This document shows, piece by piece, positions 1 to 7,543 of a DNA stretch of 27,453 nt (the stretch's first letter is position 1; every line of letters starts with the position of its first letter). The stretch comes from Sphingopyxis sp. GTDB lineage: Bacteria > Pseudomonadota > Alphaproteobacteria > Sphingomonadales > Sphingomonadaceae. The position numbers and the translations under genes were made by a program. The DNA lies in assembly GCA_026125835.1 (NCBI GenBank), contig JAHCKJ010000003.1, forward strand, positions 1 through 27,453. The letters run 5' to 3'. Under the pieces are notes generated by a model. That model worked only from the letters and a program-made list of their open reading frames with translations, made no database searches and had not been told where the DNA came from.

Positions 1-1155
1 GAATTTGTCAGCTCGACCGAACGCTATCGGTCAGGCGCGTTCGACGACGCGCTCAAGAATGTGCTGCGAAACTATCAGGCGATCATGGACATCATGCTGC
101 CGACGTTGCGCAAGGAGCGCGCCGCGACCTATTCGCCGGTGCTGCCGATCAGCGAAAAGTCGGGCGTGGTGTTGCAGGTGCCGATCGAGGTGGTCGATGC
201 CGACGCGGGGCTGATCCGTTTCGACGACGAAGGCGACACCGTCACCCGTTCGATCCTCGGCGGCGCGGCGAAGCTGCAATGGAAGGTCGATTGGGCGATG
301 CGCTGGGTCGCGCTCGGTGTCGATTATGAAATGTCGGGCAAGGATCTGACCGACAGCGTCACCCAGTCGAGCAAGATCGCGCGCGCGCTGGGCGGCCGCC
401 CGCCCGAAGTCCTGATTTACGAGATGTTCCTCGACGAAAAGGGCGAGAAGATTTCGAAGACCAAAGGCAACGGCCTCGCGCTCGAGGACTGGCTGACCTA
501 TGGCCCGCGCGAAAGCGTTGCCTTTTACGCCTATCGCGAGCCGAAGCGCGCCAAGCAGCTGCATCTGGGAATCATTCCGGGCACGGTCGACGAATATTAC
601 AAGTTCCGCAGCCAATGGCACGAGCAGCCGCTCGACAAGCAGCTCGGCAATCCGGTGCACCACATCCACAACGGCGCGGTTCCGGCCGACGCGCCACCGG
701 TGACCTTTGGGCTGCTCCTCAACCTGGTCGGCGTCCTCGGGGTCGGCGCCAGCAAGGAGCAGGTTTGGAACTACCTCGGCAATTATGTCGCGGACGCCGC
801 GGTTACGCGCGATCCCGAACTCGGCGCACTGATCGACCATGCGCTGGCTTATAACCGCGACGTCGCCTCGGCTTCGCTCGTCCGCCGCAAGCCCGAGGGC
901 AGCGAGGTGGCGGCGCTGCGCGAACTCGACGCCGCGCTCGCGGCGCTCGCCGCCGACACCCCCGCTGACGAGATCCAGAATATCGTTTACGAGATCGGCA
1001 AGAACGAAGCCCATGGCTTTGAAAGCCTGCGCGACTGGTTCAAGGCGCTGTACGAAACGCTGCTCGGGTCGAGCGCCGGGCCGCGGATGGGCAGCTTTAT
1101 CGCGCTGTTCGGGATCGACAATACGCGGCGACTGATCGCGGAAGCGCTGGCATAA
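1..1155 (+). CDS. lysK: Lysyl-tRNA synthetase, class I (3' part)
   Basis: Charges tRNA-Lys with lysine in the cytosol. The frame is open from base 1, so the gene begins upstream; 384 residues are visible of about 510-530 usual for the class I (archaeal-type) enzyme, so roughly the first 140, with the HIGH-like motif, lie outside. The class I signature KISKTKGN (a KMSKS-loop variant) is at 448-471, preceded by the acidic stretch FLDEKGE. The rest is the alpha-helical anticodon-binding region. Class I LysRS replaces the common class II LysS in archaea and several alphaproteobacteria. The gene ends with TAA 26 bases before the next start, so the two may be co-transcribed. Identity is secure; the symbol is a convention. 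Confidence 0.93.
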   Translation, partial: EFVSSTERYRSGAFDDALKNVLRNYQAIMDIMLPTLRKERAATYSPVLPISEKSGVVLQVPIEVVDADAGLIRFDDEGDTVTRSILGGAAKLQWKVDWAMRWVALGVDYEMSGKDLTDSVTQSSKIARALGGRPPEVLIYEMFLDEKGEKISKTKGNGLALEDWLTYGPRESVAFYAYREPKRAKQLHLGIIPGTVDEYYKFRSQWHEQPLDKQLGNPVHHIHNGAVPADAPPVTFGLLLNLVGVLGVGASKEQVWNYLGNYVADAAVTRDPELGALIDHALAYNRDVASASLVRRKPEGSEVAALRELDAALAALAADTPADEIQNIVYEIGKNEAHGFESLRDWFKALYETLLGSSAGPRMGSFIALFGIDNTRRLIAEALA

Positions 1156-1181
1156 ATCACGTTCGGTCAACGAGGGAAACG

Positions 1182-1582
1182 ATGAAGCAACTTGTGATCG
1201 CGGTTATGCTCGTCGGCATGACGTCCTCCACCGCGCTGGCGCAGCCGCAATATACCGGCGGCAATCGGCCCGTGACGCTCTATGCCAAGGGGCAGTCGAT
1301 ACATGCAGCCTCGCGGTGATTTCGGACCCCGCGCCCGACGGCGCGGTGATGGTATTCCCGGGCGACAGTACCGAACTCGACGCTGTCGATTATCTGGCGG
1401 ACGGCAAGCAGGTCTGGATTTGTGACGGCACCGAGGCCGGTGACATGGTCGGTATCGTTTATTCCGAGGAACCGGGCGGTGACTGCGAGGTCAGCTCGCC
1501 GGTGGAAGAAGATCGCGACTATGTCGGCCCCTGTTCATGGGGCTGGGTCGTTTCGACGTGGGTGCAGGTGGAAGCTGGCTGA
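1182..1582 (+). pseudogene. Small exported SH3-like protein, frame broken by one base
   Basis: The ATG at 1182 opens a clear signal peptide (MKQLVIAVMLVGMTSSTALA, cut before QPQY), but that frame stops at 1317-1319 after 45 residues. From the GGGG run at 1289-1292 onward the second frame (positions 1, 2 shifted) reads GAVDTCSLAVISDP and continues without stop to 1582. Adding one G to the run joins the halves into one protein of about 133 residues. The C-terminal pattern (ICDG, GDMVGIVY, CEVSSPVEE, YVGPCSWGWVVSTWV) resembles small SH3-like secreted proteins of sphingomonads that are often named integron protein; this match is from memory. The paired cysteines fit a periplasmic fold. It may be a true frameshift, a sequencing error in the G run, or a downstream GTG start at 1316. 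The stop abuts the next gene's ATG. Confidence 0.6.
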
Positions 1583-2065
1583 ATGATCGACATCTTCACG
1601 ACCGGCGGAACGATCGACAAGGTCTATTTCGACGCGCTGAGCGAGTTCCAGATCGGTCCCGCGGCGATCCCCGACCTGCTGCGCGAAAACAACGTCCATG
1701 TGCCCCACCGGGTGACGCAGCTGATGCGCAAGGACAGCCTCGAGCTGGACGATGCCGACCGCGAGACGATCCGCGCTGCGGTCGCGGCGAGCGACGCCGA
1801 CCGCATCCTGGTGACCCACGGCACCGATACGATGGTCGTCACCGGACGCGTGCTGGCGGGGATTGCGGGCAAGACGATCGTGCTGACGGGGGCGATGCAG
1901 CCGGCGTCGGTGCGCGCGAGCGATGCCGAATTCAACGTCGGCTTTGCGCTGGCGGCGGTGCAAACGCTGCCGCCCGGCGTCTATGTCGCGATGAACGGGA
2001 TGATCTTTGACCCCGAACGGACGGTGAAGGACCGCGCGGGCGCGCGCTTCGTTCGGGAGGGATGA
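1583..2065 (+). CDS. Single-domain asparaginase-family protein
   Basis: 160 residues matching only the N-terminal domain of type I/II L-asparaginases, which are usually 320-350 residues. Visible motifs are TTGGTID at residues 6-12, which carries the nucleophilic threonine, and THGTDTM at 78-84, which carries the second Thr-Asp pair; LTGAMQP at 101-107 follows. The C-terminal domain that completes the active site in the dimer is absent and the gene ends cleanly with TGA. One-domain asparaginase-like proteins occur in many proteobacteria, so this is probably not a recent truncation. Activity on asparagine is not certain. Its ATG directly follows the TGA of the upstream exported-protein frame, suggesting translational coupling, and its stop directly abuts the stop of the converging desaturase gene. 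Confidence 0.8.
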   Translation: MIDIFTTGGTIDKVYFDALSEFQIGPAAIPDLLRENNVHVPHRVTQLMRKDSLELDDADRETIRAAVAASDADRILVTHGTDTMVVTGRVLAGIAGKTIVLTGAMQPASVRASDAEFNVGFALAAVQTLPPGVYVAMNGMIFDPERTVKDRAGARFVREG

Positions 2066-3142
2066 TCAGCCCGCGGCCGTGACCTGCCGCAGTACCGCGG
2101 CATAATTCGGTGCGATCGTCATCGCCTCATGCTTGCCGGCGCGGGCCAGCGCCGCGTGAACCTGCGGCAGGCGATAACAGGGTACGCCCATGAACAGATG
2201 ATGTTCGGCGTGATAATTCACCCAATATGGTGCGACCGTCGCGCGCGCGAGCCAGCCAGCGCGGGTGGTGCGGGCATGGGTGAACGGATCGTCGCTGCCG
2301 GTCGTCGTACAGGCATGTTCGGCGATGTTGCGGACGCGCAGGTAAAGCTGGAAGGTCGTCGCCAGCGCCGCGAGCCACAGCAGATAGGGCGTCCAGCCAT
2401 AGAGCGCCAGGGACGCGCCCAGCAGCACTGCCTGCACGACAAGAAAACGCCCAACCGCGCGGGTCACCGCCATCGCCCCCGCCACGTCGATCGTCGGTGA
2501 CGTCATGCCGTCGTCCGATTGCTTGTTGAACGGCGTCCCGGCCTTCGTGCCGGCACTTGTTTTGGTGACCTGTTCGCCGCGCAGCATCGCTTTCAACCCG
2601 ACGAGCGCAAAGCCGAACTGCGCCATGCGCTGTTTGAAAAAGGTCTGTCCGGTCAGGTCGCGCAGCATCTTGCGGCGCAGGCTGGCGCGCGTCGTCGGGA
2701 AGGGTTTCGACAGCGCCAGATCGGGATCCTCGGGCTGCTGGGTAAATTTGTGGTGCTGGAGATGATAGGTGCGGTACGCGATAAGATCCGATCCGACCGC
2801 GGCGCCGGTCAGCCATTGGCCCAGGAAATTATTCACTTTCCGGTTCGGATGGAGCGCGCCGTGCGCGGCATCGTGCATCAGGATCGCCAGGCCGAGCTGT
2901 CGCCCGCCGACAAAGATCACCGCGAGCAGCCACGCCACCGGATTTTGCAACCAGGCGGCCACGCCAACCAGACCGATGGAAACGATCCATGCGTGGGCAA
3001 CAAGCCAAATCCCCCGCCAGCGCGATGGTGCGGTTATTGCAGCCCATTCGCTGCGTTCGAAAAAGCGGTCGGGCGAAAAAAGGCGGACGGCGGGCATGGG
3101 GTGACTATAACGAGTTGCGATGCGAAACGGAATAGCGTCCAT
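2066..3142 (-). CDS. Membrane fatty acid desaturase
   Basis: Di-iron integral-membrane desaturase/hydroxylase of about 343-358 residues. The three histidine boxes are all present: HDAAH (about residue 90), HLQHH (about 128) and HAEHH (about 313), the last preceded by YWVNY. Hydrophobic segments lie around residues 45-85, 110-120 and 230-265. The family inserts a double bond or hydroxyl into lipid or carotenoid substrates using O2 and an electron donor; the substrate cannot be told here. Two starts are possible: ATG at 3142 or ATG at 3097 (MPAVRLF); neither has a strong ribosome binding site. No partner reductase or ferredoxin is next to it. It diverges from the cyclic-di-GMP gene across about 43 bases and converges on the asparaginase gene with no spacer. 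Confidence 0.88.
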   Translation of the reverse strand: MDAIPFRIATRYSHPMPAVRLFSPDRFFERSEWAAITAPSRWRGIWLVAHAWIVSIGLVGVAAWLQNPVAWLLAVIFVGGRQLGLAILMHDAAHGALHPNRKVNNFLGQWLTGAAVGSDLIAYRTYHLQHHKFTQQPEDPDLALSKPFPTTRASLRRKMLRDLTGQTFFKQRMAQFGFALVGLKAMLRGEQVTKTSAGTKAGTPFNKQSDDGMTSPTIDVAGAMAVTRAVGRFLVVQAVLLGASLALYGWTPYLLWLAALATTFQLYLRVRNIAEHACTTTGSDDPFTHARTTRAGWLARATVAPYWVNYHAEHHLFMGVPCYRLPQVHAALARAGKHEAMTIAPNYAAVLRQVTAAG

Positions 3143-3185
3143 AATGGCACAAGAACGGGGTTAACGGGCGCGGCGAAGTAAGGAT

Positions 3186-5873
3186 TTGGCAACCCTTGTC
3201 CGGCCACTGGGACGCGCGGACCAGGCGAGCAGGACAGACGGAACATTGGGGGTTCGGCGCACGAATATCCGGCCGACGGTCGATGACAAAGGCAATGACG
3301 AATCGCTGTTCGATTCGCCCGAGTTTTTGACGCGCGTGCTGCGCGTGGCGCAGCTGTGGCATTATGTGCTTATCGGTCGTGCCCTGACCTTTTTCGCCTT
3401 TGCGATTGTTCCCGGCGTCGCCGGGTTCCTGACGCAACCAGTACAATGGCTGGTCATGGCCGCGGGGGTAGGGTGCGACATCATACTGGCCGTTGCCGGT
3501 CAGTCGACCCGTCGCCGCGGTGTCCTGCCGAACGGGCGGCTGCGCAAATTCGCGATGCTGACCCTTGCGCTGATCGCGGCCGGTTCGCTGCTCAGCGCTG
3601 CCGCGATGTTTGCCGCCATCGCCGTGCCCGACGGCAGTCGCCATTTCCACGCCTTCACTGCGATCCAGATCGGGTCATTGCTGGTTGCGGCGTCGGCAGC
3701 GGCGATCGTGCGCCCTGCCTTTTTTGCCTTCGCCGGTGCGACCGCGCTGGGCGGTGCGATCGGCATTGCATCCTGGCCCTTTGCTGTAGCCGGGCTGGTC
3801 TTTCTCGGCCTGCTGATTGTGATGATGCGCGAGGACATCCGCCACCAGCGTCGCGCGACGCGGGCGCAGCGCCGGGCGATTGGCGATCAGCAGCGCGCGC
3901 TGAACCTGATGCGCGATTTCGAGCGCGCGGGACGCGGCTGGTTTTGGGAGACCGACCGGTACGGCCAACTGGTGTATATCTCGCCGACTGTCGCGGCGCG
4001 TTTGGGGCGCGAGCCGTCGGACCTGCTCGGCAAACCCTTTACCGACCTCATCCGCAAGCGCATCGGCAATGACGAAAACGAGGAACGGACGCTGGGCTTC
4101 AGCCTGTCGTCGCGTACCCCGTTCAAGGAACTGACGGTGCAGGCAGCGGTCCCGGGCGAGGAGCGCTGGTGGTCGATTTCGGGGCACCCGATCAGCAACG
4201 AGCTCGGCAATTTCCAGGGTTTCCGCGGCAGCGGCACCGACCTGACCGAAAAAAAACGGTCGGAACGCGAGATCAACCAACTGGCGCGGTACGACACGCT
4301 GACCGGGCTCGCCAACCGCGCGCATATCACCGACCTGCTCGAACGCGCGCTCAAAAGCCATATCGGCCAGCCGCAGCCCTGCGCGCTGTTGCTGATGGAC
4401 CTCGACCGGTTCAAAGCGGTCAACGACACGCTGGGCCATCCGGTCGGCGACCAGCTGCTGCAACAGGTCGCCGGGCGGTTGACCCAGATCGTCGGCGACA
4501 AGGGGCAGGTCGGACGGCTGGGCGGCGACGAATTCCAGATCGTCGTGCCGCAGATCAGCCAGCCCGAAAAGCTGGCGGCGATCGCCAATGCGATCATCCT
4601 CAGTCTTGCCAAACCCTTTGCGATCGAGGGCGAGCAGGTGCGGATCGGGTCGTCGATCGGCATCGCGGTGTCCGAAGGGCAGGGCGTGACCGCATCGTCG
4701 CTGGTACGCAACGCCGACCTGGCGCTCTATGCCGCCAAGGATGCAGGGCGCGGCGTCTATCGTTTCTATGCCGACGCGATGCACAACCAGGCGAGCGAGC
4801 GCAGGGCGATCGAGGACGCGCTGCGCGACGCGCTGGCGAAGGACGAGCTGCGGCTGCTGTACCAGCCGATCGTCGATGTGGGCAGCGAGCGGATCACCGG
4901 GTTCGAGGCGCTGATCCGCTGGCACCGCGCGGGCGAAGGGACGATCAGCCCGTCGAAGTTCATTCCGGTCGCCGAGGAATCGAACCTTATCATACCGATC
5001 GGCGAATGGATCATCCGCACCGCCTGCGCGAGCATCGCGTTGCTGGGTCCGGGCTACCGCGTCGCGGTCAATGTCTCGCCGCGCCAGTTCGCCAACGAAA
5101 AATTGCCCGCGACGATCCTGAGCGCGGTGTCGGCGGCGGGCATCCGTCCCGAACAACTGGAGCTGGAAATTACGGAAGGCGTGTTCCTCGACGAAAGCCC
5201 CGAAAATCTGGCGATGTTCCAGAAACTGAAACGTACCGGCGTCCGGCTGGCGCTCGACGATTTCGGGACCGGCTATTCGGCGCTCGGCTATTTGAAGAAG
5301 GCTCCGTTCGACAAGATCAAGATCGACCAGAGTTTTGTGCTGGGCGCCGCCGATCCGAGCAGCATGAACGGTGCCATCATCTCGTCGATCGTCGGGCTGG
5401 CGACGGCGCTGAATATGGAAACGACAGCCGAGGGCGTCGAGACGCACGACGATCTGGCGCTGATCCGCGGGCTGGGTTGCAGCCATGTCCAGGGCTATAT
5501 CTATGGCCGTCCGATGGAACTGGCCGAGGTGCTGGCGCTGTTGCGCGAGGGTGGCGGCCGGGTCGAGGCGCGCGGGTACAAAAGCGCGCGCGAACCGCGG
5601 TTGACCATTTTTCGTACCATCCAGGTCGCGAGCGGCGGTTATCAATATGAAGCGATCGTGCGCAACATGTCCCCGCGCGGCGCCTTGGTCGAGGGGCTGT
5701 GGAACGTCCCGACCGGCACCCGGTTGACGCTCGATTTTGGCGCCGACCAGCGCCTCGACGCCGAGGCGCGCTGGTCCGAAGCCAACCGCGTCGGGGTCAG
5801 ATTTGCAGCGGCGGTCGATATCGACGCACTGCTGGCGTCGAAGCCCGGAACGGCCGCGCGCCGCGCCGCCTGA
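3186..5873 (+). CDS. Membrane PAS-GGDEF-EAL-PilZ cyclic-di-GMP protein
   Basis: About 895 residues. Order: about six membrane segments (residues 58-213), a short coiled linker, a PAS domain (about 245-355), GGDEF domain (about 365-530), EAL domain (about 540-785) and a C-terminal PilZ-like domain (about 798-880). The GGDEF motif is intact at 446-450 but the RxxD inhibitory site before it is missing (the residues are GDKG). EAL is intact at 574-576, with NVSPRQF, ELEITEGVF, DDFGTGYS, KIDQSFV and AEGVETH, all expected of an active phosphodiesterase. The PilZ part shows NMSPRG (the NxSxxG motif, N827) and an RLTIFR element, spaced one residue wider than the usual RxxxR. It may make, break or sense cyclic-di-GMP. 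The start is uncertain: TTG at 3186, with AGGA too close, or TTG at 3246. Confidence 0.9.
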   Translation: MATLVRPLGRADQASRTDGTLGVRRTNIRPTVDDKGNDESLFDSPEFLTRVLRVAQLWHYVLIGRALTFFAFAIVPGVAGFLTQPVQWLVMAAGVGCDIILAVAGQSTRRRGVLPNGRLRKFAMLTLALIAAGSLLSAAAMFAAIAVPDGSRHFHAFTAIQIGSLLVAASAAAIVRPAFFAFAGATALGGAIGIASWPFAVAGLVFLGLLIVMMREDIRHQRRATRAQRRAIGDQQRALNLMRDFERAGRGWFWETDRYGQLVYISPTVAARLGREPSDLLGKPFTDLIRKRIGNDENEERTLGFSLSSRTPFKELTVQAAVPGEERWWSISGHPISNELGNFQGFRGSGTDLTEKKRSEREINQLARYDTLTGLANRAHITDLLERALKSHIGQPQPCALLLMDLDRFKAVNDTLGHPVGDQLLQQVAGRLTQIVGDKGQVGRLGGDEFQIVVPQISQPEKLAAIANAIILSLAKPFAIEGEQVRIGSSIGIAVSEGQGVTASSLVRNADLALYAAKDAGRGVYRFYADAMHNQASERRAIEDALRDALAKDELRLLYQPIVDVGSERITGFEALIRWHRAGEGTISPSKFIPVAEESNLIIPIGEWIIRTACASIALLGPGYRVAVNVSPRQFANEKLPATILSAVSAAGIRPEQLELEITEGVFLDESPENLAMFQKLKRTGVRLALDDFGTGYSALGYLKKAPFDKIKIDQSFVLGAADPSSMNGAIISSIVGLATALNMETTAEGVETHDDLALIRGLGCSHVQGYIYGRPMELAEVLALLREGGGRVEARGYKSAREPRLTIFRTIQVASGGYQYEAIVRNMSPRGALVEGLWNVPTGTRLTLDFGADQRLDAEARWSEANRVGVRFAAAVDIDALLASKPGTAARRAA

Positions 5874-5902
5874 GCCAGTCCCGGCAGCAAAGGTCAAAAA
5901 AG

Positions 5903-5925
5903 AGGGGCCGGATGGACCGGCCCCT
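5903..5925. terminator. Bidirectional terminator between converging genes
   Basis: A perfect 9-base stem, AGGGGCCGG (5903-5911) and CCGGCCCCT (5917-5925), with a 5-base loop. On the minus strand it is followed by a U run (six A at 5896-5901 on the plus strand), so it is a good terminator for the RcnB-like gene; on the plus strand TTTGTC follows a few bases later. It lies midway between the stops at 5873 and 5955. Confidence 0.8.
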
Positions 5926-5954
5926 GCAGTTTGTCTTCGGGTAATCGAAAGGAC

Positions 5955-6836
5955 TTACCAGAAGAAATCGTAGATTACATCGACCACCCGGCCGTTGTAG
6001 ATGTCGACGAGCAGCGCGTCGTCATAATAGCGGACCCAGCGGTAGTTGCCGTAGGCCGGGGGCAGGCGGTAATGCCAGGGGTCGTTGATCCAGTAACGCT
6101 GGCCGTAAAAGAGCGAGCCGAGCGTGAAGCCGATGCTGAAGCGCGTGTAATTATAGCCGCGGTAGGGGTTATAATAGCGCGGCATCCGGTAATAATGCCG
6201 GTTGCGCTCGCGATAATTGCGCCAGTCGTAACGACGGTCGCCGCGCCATTCGCGATTCCAGCTGTTGTTGCGATTGTCGCGATAGCGGCGATCGACGTTG
6301 CCGTCGCGGTTGCGATCATACCGCTGGTCGACACGGCTGTTGCGGTCGCGTTCATAACGGTCGCGTTCATAACGGTCGCGGTCCGACCGCCAGTCGGTCT
6401 GGCCGCTCCGGTTGCCGTCCCACCGCCGGTCGTTGCGGCCGTCGTTGTTGCGGTCATAACCGCCGCGCTGGCGCTGCTGATCCTGTGCCTGGCGCTGTTG
6501 GTCGCCGCGCTGCTGCCATTGCTGTCGCTCCGCTTCGCGTTGCTGGTCGCTGCCGCGCTGTCGCCACTCGCGCTGGCCGCGCTCGCCGCTGTTGTCGCCG
6601 CGCTGTTGACGCATCTCGCTGTGCGGTTGGCGCTCGGGTCGCGGTTGTTGCGCGTCCTGGCGTTGCGCCCGCGCCTCACCGCCGCCGCGTCGCACCTCTG
6701 GGCCGCGCGGGCCACGGTCGCCGCGGTCGCCACGCTGCGCCATCTGGACGCGCTCGCCCGATGCCTGGGCGGCAGCGGGCGCAATGGGGATCAGGATCGT
6801 CGCTGCGATCAGCACACCCCCGAACATCTTTTTCAT
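5955..6836 (-). CDS. RcnB-family exported protein, Arg/Gln/Asp-rich
   Basis: 293 residues from the ATG at 6836, chosen because it opens a signal peptide (MKKMFGGVLIAATILIPIAPAAAQ is split by the usual AxA site) and GGAG lies about ten bases upstream. The middle (about residues 30-200) is highly charged low-complexity sequence rich in Arg, Gln, Asp and Asn. The last 70 or so residues hold the RcnB-type domain: SIGFTLGSLFYG, YWINDPWHYRLPPAYGNYRWVRYYDDALLVDIYNG is its core region, and the protein ends VVDVIYDFFW. E. coli RcnB is a periplasmic protein linked to nickel/cobalt homeostasis; sphingomonads carry several longer paralogues of unknown role and no metal transporter is beside this one. Likely monocistronic, with its own terminator. 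Confidence 0.82.
   Translation of the reverse strand: MKKMFGGVLIAATILIPIAPAAAQASGERVQMAQRGDRGDRGPRGPEVRRGGGEARAQRQDAQQPRPERQPHSEMRQQRGDNSGERGQREWRQRGSDQQREAERQQWQQRGDQQRQAQDQQRQRGGYDRNNDGRNDRRWDGNRSGQTDWRSDRDRYERDRYERDRNSRVDQRYDRNRDGNVDRRYRDNRNNSWNREWRGDRRYDWRNYRERNRHYYRMPRYYNPYRGYNYTRFSIGFTLGSLFYGQRYWINDPWHYRLPPAYGNYRWVRYYDDALLVDIYNGRVVDVIYDFFW
6344..6380 (-). repeat. 15-base tandem repeat inside the RcnB-like gene
   Basis: Two exact copies of GGTCGCGTTCATAAC (6344-6358, 6359-6373, plus-strand sense) followed by a partial third unit. On the coding strand they give the repeated pentapeptide RDRYE. This kind of in-frame repeat can change copy number by slippage and explains part of the low-complexity middle region. 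Confidence 0.8.
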
Positions 6837-6925
6837 CTCGCCATTCTCCAACTCGTGTCCCGATTGCTGGAGACGCCAGCCGGGATGATGAATCACCTGT
6901 TACCGGGGGCAAGATGATCGATGGC

Positions 6926-6951
6926 TGAACCGCGCTGTTGCCTGCGGTTCA
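6926..6951. terminator. Hairpin between the [2Fe-2S] gene and the RcnB-like gene
   Basis: An 8-base stem, TGAACCGC (6926-6933) and GCGGTTCA (6944-6951), with a 10-base loop, 20 bases beyond the stop of the [2Fe-2S] gene on the minus strand. There is no U run, so intrinsic termination is doubtful; it could be a 3'-end stabilising structure. Confidence 0.4.
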
Positions 6952-6970
6952 CCTCCATGAACGACGCGGT

Positions 6971-7516
6971 TTAGCTGCCCGGCGATGGCCGCAGCGCGGG
7001 AACCGCCCGTGCGGCGTCTTCAGGGCGAATCCCGGGCGGCGGCGCCGCTGCGATCCGCTCCTCGCCGCGCAGCACGCGTCCGGCGCGGCGGATCGCGGCG
7101 CGGATGCGCGGATAGGTGCCACACCGGCAGATGTTGGTGATCGCGGCATCGATCTCGGCATCGCTCGGGTTGCTATTTTTGCGGAGCAGCGCCGCGGCGG
7201 CCATGATCATTCCCGACTGGCAAAATCCGCATTGCGGCACCTGCTCGGCAACCCAGGCCTGCTGCACCGGGTGGCTGCGGTCGCGCGACAGATTTTCAAT
7301 CGTGGTGACGAACCGGCCCTCGCATTCGTCGATGGTGACCAGGCAACTGCGGATCGCCTCGCCGTCGATGTCGACCGTGCAGGCGCCGCATTCGCCGGTG
7401 CCGCAGCCATATTTGGTGCCGGTCAGGTTCGACGCGTCGCGCAGCGCCCACAGCAGGGGCGTTTCGGGGTCCATCCGATATTCGACCGGGCGGTCGTTGA
7501 CCGAAAATTTTGTCAT
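6971..7516 (-). CDS. [2Fe-2S] subunit, xanthine dehydrogenase / IorA type
   Basis: 181 residues. It carries both clusters of the small subunit of molybdenum hydroxylases: the plant-ferredoxin cluster at C38, C43, C46 and C58 (CGTGECGAC), and the second cluster at C96, C99, C130 and C132 (CGFC, CRCG). Such subunits pass electrons from a molybdopterin-containing large subunit acting on aldehydes or N-heterocycles. No large subunit or FAD subunit follows: the next gene on this strand is the RcnB-like gene. The start is ATG at 7516 with AGGGG upstream. It lies 27 bases after the class II aldolase stop, so the two probably form an operon. About 25 Pro/Ala-rich residues extend past the second cluster domain. 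Confidence 0.9.
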   Translation of the reverse strand: MTKFSVNDRPVEYRMDPETPLLWALRDASNLTGTKYGCGTGECGACTVDIDGEAIRSCLVTIDECEGRFVTTIENLSRDRSHPVQQAWVAEQVPQCGFCQSGMIMAAAALLRKNSNPSDAEIDAAITNICRCGTYPRIRAAIRRAGRVLRGEERIAAAPPPGIRPEDAARAVPALRPSPGS

Positions 7517-7543
7517 CGCGCCCCTGTTAGCGCCTTTTCGGGA

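Noticed and set aside
31..1170. A 379-residue minus-strand frame opposite lysK.
   Set aside because: The plus strand has the class I LysRS signature; the antisense frame shows only Arg/Asp/Val-rich composition.
3675..5897. A 740-residue minus-strand frame opposite the GGDEF-EAL gene.
   Set aside because: The plus strand reads a complete, motif-bearing multi-domain protein; the long antisense frame is an effect of high GC content.
5931..6917. A 328-residue plus-strand frame opposite the RcnB-like gene, rich in Val, Ala and Ile and looking like a membrane protein.
   Set aside because: It mirrors the Arg/Asp/Asn-rich coding strand; the minus-strand gene has a signal peptide, ribosome binding site, RcnB domain and terminator.
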